Position numbers and translations under genes: made by a program. DNA of 64,000 nt from Microbulbifer hainanensis (GTDB taxonomy: Bacteria; Pseudomonadota; Gammaproteobacteria; Pseudomonadales; Cellvibrionaceae): contig NZ_JACZCR010000040.1 in assembly GCF_014904735.1 (NCBI RefSeq), forward strand, positions 62,001 through 126,000, written 5' to 3'. Position 1 is the stretch's first letter. Every line of letters begins with the position of its first letter. Below the pieces are notes generated by a model that saw only the letters and a program-made list of their open reading frames with translations, ran no database searches and had not been told where the DNA came from. This document shows positions 19,208-27,271 of the stretch, piece by piece.

Positions 19208-20845
19208 TTGGACATCGACCGCAGCATACTCGACGTATTTACAGGCGCCTGTGCCAAGTTCAGTGACAGGCCTGCGTTTACCTGCCTCGGGCAGACGCTA
19301 ACCATCGGCGAAATCGATAAGCTCAGCGCCAAATTCGCTTCCTACCTGCAGAATCACACCGACCTGGAGCCCGGCGATCGCATCGCAGTACAGCTGCCAA
19401 ACGTACTCCAGTACCCGGTAGTCGTATTCGGCGCCCTGCGCGCGGGTCTGGTGGTCGTCAACACGAATCCGCTGTATACCCAGCGAGAACTCAAACACCA
19501 GCTGAATGACTCCGGTGCCAAGGCCCTCGTGGTGCTGGCGAATATCGCCGACACTGCGTCGCAGATCGTTGCCGAAACCGGAGTAAAGAAAGTCATCGTC
19601 AGCGAAATCGCTGACCTGCACAGCCCGGTCAAGCGAATGCTGATTAACAGCGTCGCCAAATATATTAAGAAAATGGTGCCGGACTTCTCCTTTGCCAACG
19701 AAGTCAGCTTCCGTGAGGCCATGTCCCTCGGTGCCAAACAGCCGCACCAGGACGTCCAGCGATCGCCGGAAGATGTGGCCGTGCTTCAGTACACCGGCGG
19801 CACCACCGGTGTGGCCAAGGGTGCCATGCTGACGAACCGCAACCTGGTCGCCAATATGGAACAGGTGCGCGAAGCTCTGGGCGATTCCATGAAGGAGGGC
19901 GAGGAGTTTTATGTGGCACCGCTGCCGCTGTATCACATTTACGCCTTCACTATTCACTGCATGTGCCTCTTTTCGACCGGTAGTCACTCGCTGCTGATTC
20001 CGAATCCGCGCGATATTCCCGGTTTCGTCAAGGCGCTCAAAGGACTGCGTTTTACCGGATTCGCAGGCCTCAATACCCTGTTCAATGGCCTGATGCGCTG
20101 CCCCGATTTCCCCGAACTGGATTTCAGCAAGCTGCACACCACTTGCTCCGGCGGCATGGCGCTCACCCGCGATACGGCCAAACGCTGGGAGCAGATGACC
20201 GGCTGTGTCGTGACCGAGGGTTACGGTATGACGGAAACCTCCCCGGTAGTGTCTTTTAACCCCGCTGACGCGGTTCAGCTGGGCACTGTCGGTATCCCGG
20301 TACCGGGTACTGAAGTGAAAGTGATCGACGAGAACGGCAATGACCTGCCGAATAACTCTCCGGGTGAGCTGTGCGTGCGCGGCCCCCAGGTGATGAAAGG
20401 TTACTGGCAGCGTCCGGAAGCCACAGCGGAAGCCCTGGACAGCGAAGGCTGGTTGCGCACCGGCGACATGGCGGTGATTCAGGACGACGGCTACATCAAG
20501 ATCGTCGACCGCAAGAAAGACATGATCATCGTCTCCGGCTTCAACGTGTATCCGAATGAAATCGAGGATGTCGTGAGTGCGCACGACAAGGTTGCCGAAG
20601 CTGCTGCGATCGGTATCCCCAACGAAAAGAGTGGCGAGCAGGTGAAGCTGTTTGTCGTCAAGGCGGACGCCTCCCTGACCGAAGAAGAGGTCATAGCCTT
20701 CTGTCGCGAAAATATGACGGCCTACAAAGTGCCGAAACAAATCGAGTTCCGCGAGGACCTGCCGAAGACGAATGTCGGCAAAATCCTGCGCCGCGAATTG
20801 CGCGACGAGGAAATGAAGAAAATAGAGTCGGCCGTTAGCGCCTGA
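19208..20845 (+). CDS. fadD: Long-chain-fatty-acid--CoA ligase FadD
   Basis: A 545-residue adenylate-forming enzyme that activates imported fatty acids to acyl-CoA (ATP to AMP) at the inner membrane. Motifs: AMP-binding P-loop YTGGTTGVAKGAM (about 195-207), GYGMTETSPVVSFN, and GWLRTGDMAVIQDDGYIKIVDRKKDMIIVSGFNVYPNEIE containing the FACS signature and hinge. The terminal catalytic Lys lies in PKTNVGKILRRELR. The start is TTG at 19208 with GGGAG at 19196-19200; no better ATG exists. The first step of the pathway is thus next to an acyl-CoA dehydrogenase. Confidence 0.93.
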   Translation: MDIDRSILDVFTGACAKFSDRPAFTCLGQTLTIGEIDKLSAKFASYLQNHTDLEPGDRIAVQLPNVLQYPVVVFGALRAGLVVVNTNPLYTQRELKHQLNDSGAKALVVLANIADTASQIVAETGVKKVIVSEIADLHSPVKRMLINSVAKYIKKMVPDFSFANEVSFREAMSLGAKQPHQDVQRSPEDVAVLQYTGGTTGVAKGAMLTNRNLVANMEQVREALGDSMKEGEEFYVAPLPLYHIYAFTIHCMCLFSTGSHSLLIPNPRDIPGFVKALKGLRFTGFAGLNTLFNGLMRCPDFPELDFSKLHTTCSGGMALTRDTAKRWEQMTGCVVTEGYGMTETSPVVSFNPADAVQLGTVGIPVPGTEVKVIDENGNDLPNNSPGELCVRGPQVMKGYWQRPEATAEALDSEGWLRTGDMAVIQDDGYIKIVDRKKDMIIVSGFNVYPNEIEDVVSAHDKVAEAAAIGIPNEKSGEQVKLFVVKADASLTEEEVIAFCRENMTAYKVPKQIEFREDLPKTNVGKILRRELRDEEMKKIESAVSA

Positions 20846-20858
20846 TCTCGACCTTAAA

Positions 20859-20940
20859 GCCCATTGCGCAGAGATGACTGTGCAGTGGGCTGGCGAAAGC
20901 AAAAAAAGGCCTCACTGGGAACGGTGGGGCCTTTTTTATT
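20859..20940 (+). terminator. Double hairpin terminator after fadD
   Basis: First, GCCCATTGCGCAG pairs with CTGTGCAGTGGGC (13 bp, two G-U) around AGATGA. Then AAAAAAAGGCCTCACTGGG pairs imperfectly with the following GGTGGGGCCTTTTTT at 20901-20937. The second hairpin carries the T run and is the likely terminator. Confidence 0.8.
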
Positions 20941-21100
20941 TATGCGTTTCGCCCAGCGGGGTAGGGCCGCCACAGATCAATGGTTTTGGCCTCATGGTCT
21001 ATTGATATGGAGCGCTAAAGCCAATGCGGTGCCCGTTGAAAAGATATCTGCTGAGTTTGCGCTATAACTAAAAAAATGGCTCTGCAGGATGATGCTGGAT

Positions 21101-21586
21101 ATGAAGAGGCGTGGGCGTCGCGCGATTGTGCATGAAGAGCTGCCGACAGAACACGAAGACCGGTTAATTCGATATCTGCATCGCGTTATCCGAATGGCCG
21201 TGCGGTTCATGGCGATCCTGATGTCATTGGTAATCGTCTGGGGGTCGATTTATGTTTTGTTTGTTCTATACGAAAGACTGAGTTTTCCGCCAGTCTGGAT
21301 TCTGGATTCCAGGGATATTCTAGATATTTTTGGATCGTTTCTGGTGGTGCTTATTGCCGTCGAGATATTTATCAATATTCGACTCTACCTGGGCACTAAT
21401 ATCATTCCCATTCAACTAGTGGTGGCGACGGCGCTGATGGCGATGGCGCGGAAAGTCATCGTGCTGGATACCGAAAAGACTGGCCCGCTTTTCGTCATGG
21501 GGTTTGCCGCGGTAATCATTGCTCTTGGCATTACTTATTGGATTGTTTCTCACAGTTCGGCTGAGCGTCCGCCTGACGATGAATAA
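21101..21586 (+). CDS. PsiE-like membrane protein, copy 1
   Basis: A 161-residue membrane protein (ATG 21101; ATG 21089 also possible) with four hydrophobic segments and the phosphate-starvation-inducible PsiE-type pattern. The central core VEIFINIRLYLGTNIIPIQL then VVATALMAMARKVIVLD is nearly identical to that of the convergent gene at 21703-22170. The N-terminus is charged (HEELPTEHEDRLIRYLHRVIR). PsiE function is unknown even in E. coli. No Pho box was recognised upstream. Confidence 0.75.
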   Translation: MKRRGRRAIVHEELPTEHEDRLIRYLHRVIRMAVRFMAILMSLVIVWGSIYVLFVLYERLSFPPVWILDSRDILDIFGSFLVVLIAVEIFINIRLYLGTNIIPIQLVVATALMAMARKVIVLDTEKTGPLFVMGFAAVIIALGITYWIVSHSSAERPPDDE

Positions 21587-21702
21587 TATTCGGAGCGGCA
21601 AGGTTCGCTTTACGGTCCTATGATATTTCTTTGGCGAAGAGTATGTGCTCCGGGGGGATTAAAAATTTTGGCTCATAAATCTCACGACTGCGCGCTATCG
21701 GC

Positions 21703-22170
21703 TTATTTATCCTTCTTTGCCACTAACCAATAAGTCAGTCCCAGCGCCAGTACGACGGAAGCTATCGCGAAAATATAGTTTGGGCTGATATCCTCCAGAT
21801 CCATTACGATCACTTTCCGCGAGATTGCCATCAGTGCCGTGGCGACTACCAGTTGTATCGGGATTACGTTGGAGCCGAGGTAGAGACGGATATTGATAAA
21901 AATTTCGATGGCGATTAGAACCAGCATAAAGGCGCCGAATACATCGAAAAGATCGTTGAAGTCCAGCAGGAATTTCGGTTCATCCGTGAGGCGTTGGTAA
22001 AGGACTAAAACGACGTCGAGTACCCCCCAGATAATGACCAGTGCCATCAGTACAGCAAGTACGCGCACGGAGTTGCGTATTACTTGATGCAGGATCCGAA
22101 TCAACGGATCGTCATGTTCCTTGGGTAGCTCGTCGTGAATCAGCTTGTGTCGCTCATCGCCTTCAACCAT
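21703..22170 (-). CDS. PsiE-like membrane protein, copy 2
   Basis: A 155-residue paralogue of the convergent gene at 21101-21586. The shared core is IEIFINIRLYLGSNVIPIQL then VVATALMAISRKVIVMD, and the N-terminus follows the same plan (HDELPKEHDDPLIRILHQVIR). The ATG at 22170 has GGAG ten bases upstream; a GTG three codons earlier is possible but too close to that site. Four membrane helices are predicted. The two genes are tail to tail with about 115 bases between the stops, suggesting an old inverted duplication. Confidence 0.75.
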   Translation of the reverse strand: MVEGDERHKLIHDELPKEHDDPLIRILHQVIRNSVRVLAVLMALVIIWGVLDVVLVLYQRLTDEPKFLLDFNDLFDVFGAFMLVLIAIEIFINIRLYLGSNVIPIQLVVATALMAISRKVIVMDLEDISPNYIFAIASVVLALGLTYWLVAKKDK

Positions 22171-22332
22171 CGATTGCACGCTCCATTTGAATCGAAACGT
22201 TGACTATCATGCCCTGCGGTGGGGTGGCGGACAAGTTTGCGTGTGTTGGCCGGCAGTTGTAGGTATGGGGGCGTTGGATGCTGAGTTATAGCCGTGGAAG
22301 TTATTCTGGATTGGAAGAGGGACAATGCGCGC

Positions 22333-22361
22333 AAAAAAAAGCCCGGAAATTCCGGGCTTTT
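22333..22361 (-). terminator. Terminator of the M28 peptidase gene
   Basis: On the minus strand, AAAAGCCCGGAA-TTTCCGGGCTTTTTTTT forms a 10-bp stem plus T run, 15 bases beyond the stop codon. Confidence 0.92.
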
Positions 22362-22375
22362 GGGTGGCAGACTAA

Positions 22376-24157
22376 TTATTGCCTGCTGCCGGCGCTCGCA
22401 TCGCGAATCGCGCGGAACTCATTGCCTTGGTACCAGTTTGGCCAGTCGCGGCTGTTGGCCAGTTGCAGTCCCAGTTCCAGGCCCAGTTGCAGGTCCATGG
22501 CCGCCCCTTTCAGATTCCAGTTGGGATCGTACTCGTCCGCGGGCTTGTGATAGGCATTGGCCGTGTAATCTTCACTCTGCTGCTGACCCCACTCCTGGCC
22601 GTGTTCATAGCTGTCAGAACCGGATTCGAAATAGAGCATGGGTACGCCTTTCTTCGCCAGGCTGAAGTGATCTGAGCGGTAGAAGTAGCCGCGTTCCGGG
22701 TGCTCTTCCGGCGCCAGGTACTGGCCGCGACGGGTGGCCGCTTTATCCAGCATCTTTTCCAGTTCGCTGTTGCCGTAACCGACCACGATGACGTCGCGCA
22801 TCGGGCCGTAGACACCGAGGGCGTCGAAGTTGATACCGGCAACAGTCTTGTCCAGCGGAATCGCCGGGTCTTCTGCATAGTATTTGGAGCCAAGCAGGCC
22901 GGATTCCTCGGCGGTGACGGCGACAAACAGCATGCTGCGGTCCGGGTGCTCCGGCAATTCGGTAACCTGGCGCGCCATGGCCAGCAGACCGGCGGTACCG
23001 GTGGCATTGTCGACGGCACCATTGAAGATGTGATCTTCGCCTTTGGCATTGTCGTTGACGCCCAGGTGATCCCAGTGCGCGGTGTAGATCACCGCTTCAT
23101 CCGGATATTTCTTGCCTTCGATCTTCGCGACCACGTTGCGTGAATTGGAGGTGCGCACGGTGTTGTCCAGCTTGACGCTGGCGGTCAGGCCCATGGGTTT
23201 CGCTTTAAATCCACGGGCTTTCGCTGCGTCCATTTCTTTCTGCAGATCCAGGCCGGCCGCTGTAAAGATTTCCTTGGCGGCGTCGTTGGTTACCCAGCCT
23301 TCCACAGCGACGCGGTCGGCATTCTTGTCCTTGTCCGCAAGGCTGATCTGCGCGCCGGACCAGCTGCCGCTGACCACTTCCCATGGGTAGCCGGCGGCAC
23401 CGGTCTCATGAATGATGATGGCGCCGTCGGCACCCTGGCGTGCGGCTTCTTCGTACTTGTAGGTCCAGCGGCCGTAGTAAGTCATGGCGTTGCCGTTGAA
23501 CAGGGACTTGTCCTTGGTAGCGTAGCCGGGATCGTTGACCAGAATGACCGCGGTCTTGCCTTTCATATCGAGACCGGCGTAGTCGTTCCAGTTGTTTTCC
23601 GGAGCGACAATGCCGTAACCGACGAAGACCAGCTCACTGTCTTTCAGTGCGGAAGAGTCGGTCTGGCGCTGAGTGAAGGTGACCATGTCGGTCAGGGGTT
23701 GCAGCTTCTTGTCAAAATCCTTGCCCTTGATTTCCAGCGGGGTGGATTTGATCTGCATTTCTACCACCGGCACCTGCTGAAACCAGGTGGGATTGCCGTC
23801 GGCGTCTTTCGCGCCCGGTTGCAGGCCCAGGGCCTTGAACTGGTCGGCGAGATAATTGACGGTCAGCTCCTCGCCCTTGGTGGCGGGGGCGCGACCCTCG
23901 AATTTGTCGGAGGCGAGCACCTTGATGTACTTGTGCAGGTCAGCGGCCATTTCATCGACCTGGGTCTGCTCCGCTTCGGTGAGCTGGAGTTTGCTCGCCT
24001 TGGCGGTGTCTTCCGCCTGCATCTGCTGTTCGGCCGCCGCCGCGCTTTCGGCGGTGGATTCCTTCGCAGGTTCCGTTGATTCTTTGCCGCAGGCGGTCAG
24101 AGCGCCGCTGATCGCGACCACCAGGCCGAGACGGCGCCAGAGGGTAGGTATGTGCAT
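22376..24157 (-). CDS. M28 family metallopeptidase lipoprotein with PA domain
   Basis: A 593-residue secreted zinc aminopeptidase-type enzyme. The lipobox LTAC (Cys23) predicts a lipid-anchored envelope protein. An Ala/Glu-rich linker leads to the peptidase domain, which is interrupted by a protease-associated insert (about 150-330). Metal and catalytic motifs: AHWDHLG, NGAVDNATGTAGLL, VTAEESGLLGSKYY, NFDALG and FYRSDHFSLAKKG, matching the M28 two-zinc site. It ends with a C-terminal helix containing repeated LQLGLELGLQL. It probably releases amino acids from peptides outside the inner membrane. The next gene on the strand (M14 peptidase) is also a peptidase. Confidence 0.9.
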   Translation of the reverse strand: MHIPTLWRRLGLVVAISGALTACGKESTEPAKESTAESAAAAEQQMQAEDTAKASKLQLTEAEQTQVDEMAADLHKYIKVLASDKFEGRAPATKGEELTVNYLADQFKALGLQPGAKDADGNPTWFQQVPVVEMQIKSTPLEIKGKDFDKKLQPLTDMVTFTQRQTDSSALKDSELVFVGYGIVAPENNWNDYAGLDMKGKTAVILVNDPGYATKDKSLFNGNAMTYYGRWTYKYEEAARQGADGAIIIHETGAAGYPWEVVSGSWSGAQISLADKDKNADRVAVEGWVTNDAAKEIFTAAGLDLQKEMDAAKARGFKAKPMGLTASVKLDNTVRTSNSRNVVAKIEGKKYPDEAVIYTAHWDHLGVNDNAKGEDHIFNGAVDNATGTAGLLAMARQVTELPEHPDRSMLFVAVTAEESGLLGSKYYAEDPAIPLDKTVAGINFDALGVYGPMRDVIVVGYGNSELEKMLDKAATRRGQYLAPEEHPERGYFYRSDHFSLAKKGVPMLYFESGSDSYEHGQEWGQQQSEDYTANAYHKPADEYDPNWNLKGAAMDLQLGLELGLQLANSRDWPNWYQGNEFRAIRDASAGSRQ

Positions 24158-24353
24158 GGTTATTCCCTGTGAGTCTTATTTTGAACGGTTTAAGGTAGCA
24201 AAATGCGCGCCGGGCGCCGAGGCATTCTGTGCTGAATAAAGTGGATTGCGCAGTAAATTTATTTAGGTGTGCGGGGCGGGAGCGAGCACCGGCCGCAAGC
24301 GCCGGTTTTTCAACCAGTGGCGATTGCGGCCGGTCATGCAGTCGTCGAGGGGA

Positions 24354-25475
24354 TCAGAGAACTTTCAGGGTCTCGCGGATCGGCAGGAATATATCCCGTG
24401 CCAGCTGGCGGCAGCGTGCCGGGGACCAGCCCTCGATCGGGTCGGGCAGAATGTCATTATCCTTGAACGGCATTTCCAGGGTCAGCGCCAGGGTGCGGAA
24501 CTGGTGGCCACACCAATTGGTGCCCACGGTCATGTTGGCTTCGCCCGGCTTGTCCAGGTCGTAACCGCGCTCGGTCTGGAAATCGGGGCTGGCGGTGACA
24601 AATGCGCGCTTGAATGTTTCCTCGAGCTCGGCGTGACGCTTGTCGTAACCGGGAATCCCTTCGCAGGCGGCGACGAAATTGAACGGCAGTGCTTCATCGC
24701 CGTGAATGTCCAGGAAGATGTCGCCACCGATTTCGAGCATTTTCTGGCGCACCAGAAAGACCTCGGGGCTGCGTTCCATGCTCGGATCCTGCCACTCGCG
24801 GTTGAGGTTGGCGCCGGCCGCATTGGTGCGCAGATGGCCGCGCACGCTGCCGTCGGGATTCATGTTTGGCACGACATAGAAAACGGTATCGGCGAGCAGG
24901 CTCTGTGCAGAGGGGTTGGCGTCGTCGAGCAGTGCCTCGAGAAAGCCCTCGACAAACCATTCGGCCATGGTTTCGCCCGGGTGCTGGCGCGCAATCATCC
25001 AGACTTTGTGTTTGGCCGCGGCGGCATCGCCGACGGTCAGCAGTGTCATGTCGCGGCCGTCCAGCGTCTGGCCGAGGGTTTCCAGCTGTACCAGGTCGTG
25101 TCCCTGGGCCCAGGCCAGCAGATCCAGGTGCCGTTCCCAGGGGAAGGGCGCGAAGTAAGCGAGGTAAATGCTCGGCTGGTCGAGATCCACGGTGAAGTCC
25201 AGCGTGTTGCCGTCGTACTCGGCTTCAATGCGGAACCAGTTCTGGCGATCGTAGGAGGCGCAGACGCGGTAGTTTTCCCAGCCCGCCGGATAGGCGGCCT
25301 TGCCGGCATTGATGATACGCAGCGGGTAGCTGTCGCCGGTCTTGCCTTCCAGGCGGAAGTGGAACCACTGATAAAAATCGGAATTGTTGTCCTGGCGGAT
25401 GGACAGTTCGATCGGGCGGGCGTCGGCGTTGATGACTTCGATATTGCCGCTGTCAAAGGCGCTCGTGATATGCAT
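24354..25475 (-). CDS. M14 family zinc carboxypeptidase (cytosolic carboxypeptidase-like)
   Basis: A 373-residue metallopeptidase without a signal peptide. The N-terminal beta-sandwich domain (residues 1-120: FYQWFHFRLEG, YPAGWENYRVCASYDR) followed by the carboxypeptidase domain is the layout of the M14D group that includes eukaryotic tubulin-processing CCPs. Zinc ligands are His165 and Glu168 (RQHPGETMAEW) and His258 (FLDIHGD). NMNPDGS and RTNAAGANLNREW provide substrate-binding Asn/Arg. GGAG lies seven bases before the ATG. The bacterial substrate is unknown. Confidence 0.88.
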   Translation of the reverse strand: MHITSAFDSGNIEVINADARPIELSIRQDNNSDFYQWFHFRLEGKTGDSYPLRIINAGKAAYPAGWENYRVCASYDRQNWFRIEAEYDGNTLDFTVDLDQPSIYLAYFAPFPWERHLDLLAWAQGHDLVQLETLGQTLDGRDMTLLTVGDAAAAKHKVWMIARQHPGETMAEWFVEGFLEALLDDANPSAQSLLADTVFYVVPNMNPDGSVRGHLRTNAAGANLNREWQDPSMERSPEVFLVRQKMLEIGGDIFLDIHGDEALPFNFVAACEGIPGYDKRHAELEETFKRAFVTASPDFQTERGYDLDKPGEANMTVGTNWCGHQFRTLALTLEMPFKDNDILPDPIEGWSPARCRQLARDIFLPIRETLKVL

Positions 25476-25927
25476 GGATTGGCTCCAGTCAGATTAACGC
25501 GGGCAGCATACAGGGATGGAAAAGATTTTTCAGTCTGGCATGACTTCCTTGGGAATTTGGTGCGCCACGATCGTTGTGCTGGTGTTTGGCGTCGCCTGGA
25601 ACGCCGGGGATGTTTCCGTTCGCCAAAATTAAAAAGGCACGGTACCGCGAACGATACCGTGCCTTTGCCATTCCCTGGCGGCACCTGCTGCGACTACTGC
25701 TCCATGAAATTTCCGGTGATTGACCCCTGGCGACTGCTCACTGCCCGGCCCGTTCACAAGTGTGCGAACCCGCACTGTCAGAAATCGTGTACTACTCCCT
25801 TACGATTCGCAGCTGGTGCTGGTTAAAGTTTAGCCATTCGACCTGCAAATATGTGTCGCCCATCAGAGTTTGGCGTAGTTTTGGTCAACTCTATACGCGG
25901 CGCTAAGTCCGGTCGGCAGTGCACGGA
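25476..25927 (-). other. 452-base intergenic region with terminator; possible small RNA
   Basis: No ORF with a ribosome-binding site was found on either strand. The minus strand shows GTTCGCACACTTGTGAAC (a small hairpin at about 25754-25771) and, further downstream, the strong terminator at 25633-25665. Upstream on the minus strand TTGACC is followed 17 bases later by only a weak -10. The arrangement fits either a long 3' UTR of the SYLF gene or an independent small RNA. Confidence 0.35.
25633..25665 (-). terminator. Terminator upstream of the M14 peptidase gene
   Basis: AAAGGCACGGTA and TACCGTGCCTTT form a perfect 12-bp stem with a 9-base loop, and on the minus strand this is followed by TTTTTAATTTT. 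It lies about 160 bases before the M14 start and 260 bases after the SYLF gene stop. Confidence 0.85.
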
Positions 25928-26509
25928 TCAGTCGTAATTCAGGTCCGGATCCTTCCAGAATTTGGTGCCCTTCAGGGTCGCCTGAAGCGCGATACCGCTC
26001 TCGGTCAGCTGGTATACCCGCATGCCCTCGACAACCACTTCCTTGCTGTAAGCCGCGCCCTTGTCCTGGGCCTTGGCCGCGGCATCCGCGTGACCGCCGA
26101 AAGACCAGCCCTGGTCGATAAAGCGCTGCATGACCTCGGGGGAGTCGAACAGGAACAGTGCGCGGAAATCCTTGACGCCGAGACCCAGGCCAACGCCCAG
26201 TTCTCCCATCTTCATGTAGGTCCGCGCGTGATTCCGGTTGTTTACCGCCGCGCCGTATCCGGTGGAGGCGCTGGCGAACAGCAGGTTCACGTTGACATTG
26301 CTGAACACGGCGTAACCGGGCGCTCTGGCCACGTCACGGCGCAGATCTGGCTTCAGCGCGTAGAGCTCGTTCAGCACCTGCCGTTCGGTGCGGTCGATGT
26401 ACTGGCGCTGGTCATCCCGGGTCTTGCCCGGTGCGGCGCAGGCCCCCAGCCACAGGGTGGACAGGCAGAGGCAGGCAATGGTTAGGAGGCGTGTGGGCGT
26501 GTACGACAT
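25928..26509 (-). CDS. SYLF (YSC84-like) domain lipoprotein
   Basis: A 193-residue envelope lipoprotein: signal peptide with lipobox LGAC (Cys24), then the SYLF/YSC84 lipid-binding domain. Visible features are AVFSNVNVNLLFASASTGYGAAVNN, a Gly-rich MGELGVGLGLGVKDFRALFLF stretch, and the C-terminal KFWKDPDLNYD typical of proteobacterial members. SYLF domains bind phosphoinositides in eukaryotes; the bacterial role is unknown. GGGAG precedes the ATG. Confidence 0.85.
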   Translation of the reverse strand: MSYTPTRLLTIACLCLSTLWLGACAAPGKTRDDQRQYIDRTERQVLNELYALKPDLRRDVARAPGYAVFSNVNVNLLFASASTGYGAAVNNRNHARTYMKMGELGVGLGLGVKDFRALFLFDSPEVMQRFIDQGWSFGGHADAAAKAQDKGAAYSKEVVVEGMRVYQLTESGIALQATLKGTKFWKDPDLNYD

Positions 26510-26716
26510 GGTGGTCTCCCTTATGTTTTTAATGGCGCCAGCCCCGGATTAAAGCAGAGTGGCGCCGGGGGCTCGACCGGCAGGTTGCGGCTTTGCGACC
26601 TGCGACACAATCATATTGCCTGGCGCCACTTCCTGCGGCGGCACGCATTCGGTAAGCTTACGCCCCTGATTTTTGGGGGCCAGCCCCGCACAAATACGAT
26701 TGAGAAGAGAGTCACC

Positions 26717-27196
26717 ATGAACAAGACCGTCAAGCGCGGCATCGCCGCCAGCTGCCTGCTCGTACTGCTGATGAACCTGACCGCTTGCGGTTACTTCCTG
26801 TATCCGGAGCGCAAGGGCCAGACTGGCGGGCGCGTGGATCCGACTGTAGTTATCCTGGATGGTGCGGCACTGCTGTTTGGTATCCTGCCGGGCGTGGTCG
26901 CCTTCGCCGTGGATTTCACCAGTGGCAGCATCTACCTCCCGGCCGGTGGCCGCTCCGCCGTCGACCGTCACCTGTCAGCCATTGACACCAAAGATGCTCA
27001 AAAAGTGATCGATGAGCAGGGCCAGGTGTGGCTGAAGATGCCGCTGGACAAGATTTCCACCGACGGCAACCTGCAGCAGCTGACTGCCACCCTGTCCCAC
27101 GCGACCGGTAGCCAGGTTGCTGCGCAGGACATCGTCTGGCTGCAAGATATGGCCGCACTGCGGGCCGCGACGGTACAAAGCACCGCTTCCCTCTGA
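26717..27196 (+). CDS. Uncharacterised lipoprotein, 159 residues
   Basis: Signal peptide residues 1-23 with lipobox LTAC (Cys24), followed by GYFLYPERKGQTGGRVDPTV and a second hydrophobic segment ILDGAALLFGILPGVVAFAVDF, then SGSIYLPAGG. This is a compact family of proteobacterial lipoproteins with no assigned function, sometimes carrying a transferred nucleotidyltransferase name for which the sequence gives no support. The frame is open upstream to 26585, but the signal peptide fixes the start at ATG 26717. It is divergent from the SYLF lipoprotein. Confidence 0.7.
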   Translation: MNKTVKRGIAASCLLVLLMNLTACGYFLYPERKGQTGGRVDPTVVILDGAALLFGILPGVVAFAVDFTSGSIYLPAGGRSAVDRHLSAIDTKDAQKVIDEQGQVWLKMPLDKISTDGNLQQLTATLSHATGSQVAAQDIVWLQDMAALRAATVQSTASL

Positions 27197-27271
27197 TTGG
27201 CTGATTGTGGCGCGGCGGATCTGCCGCCGTGCCGCCGTCGCAGGCACTCCCAAAGGCCGGGCAGCCGGTTC

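Noticed and set aside
19298-20902. 534-codon minus-strand open frame across fadD
   Set aside because: Mirror frame of fadD; composition and absence of any recognisable domain indicate an artefact of codon bias.
24285-24312. Plus-strand terminator-like hairpin ACCGGC...GCCGGT with T run
   Set aside because: Both flanking genes are on the minus strand and no plus-strand transcript is supported.
24267-25826. 519-codon plus-strand open frame opposite the M14 peptidase
   Set aside because: Antisense to a recognisable zinc carboxypeptidase with intact active-site motifs; no family or start signal on the plus strand.
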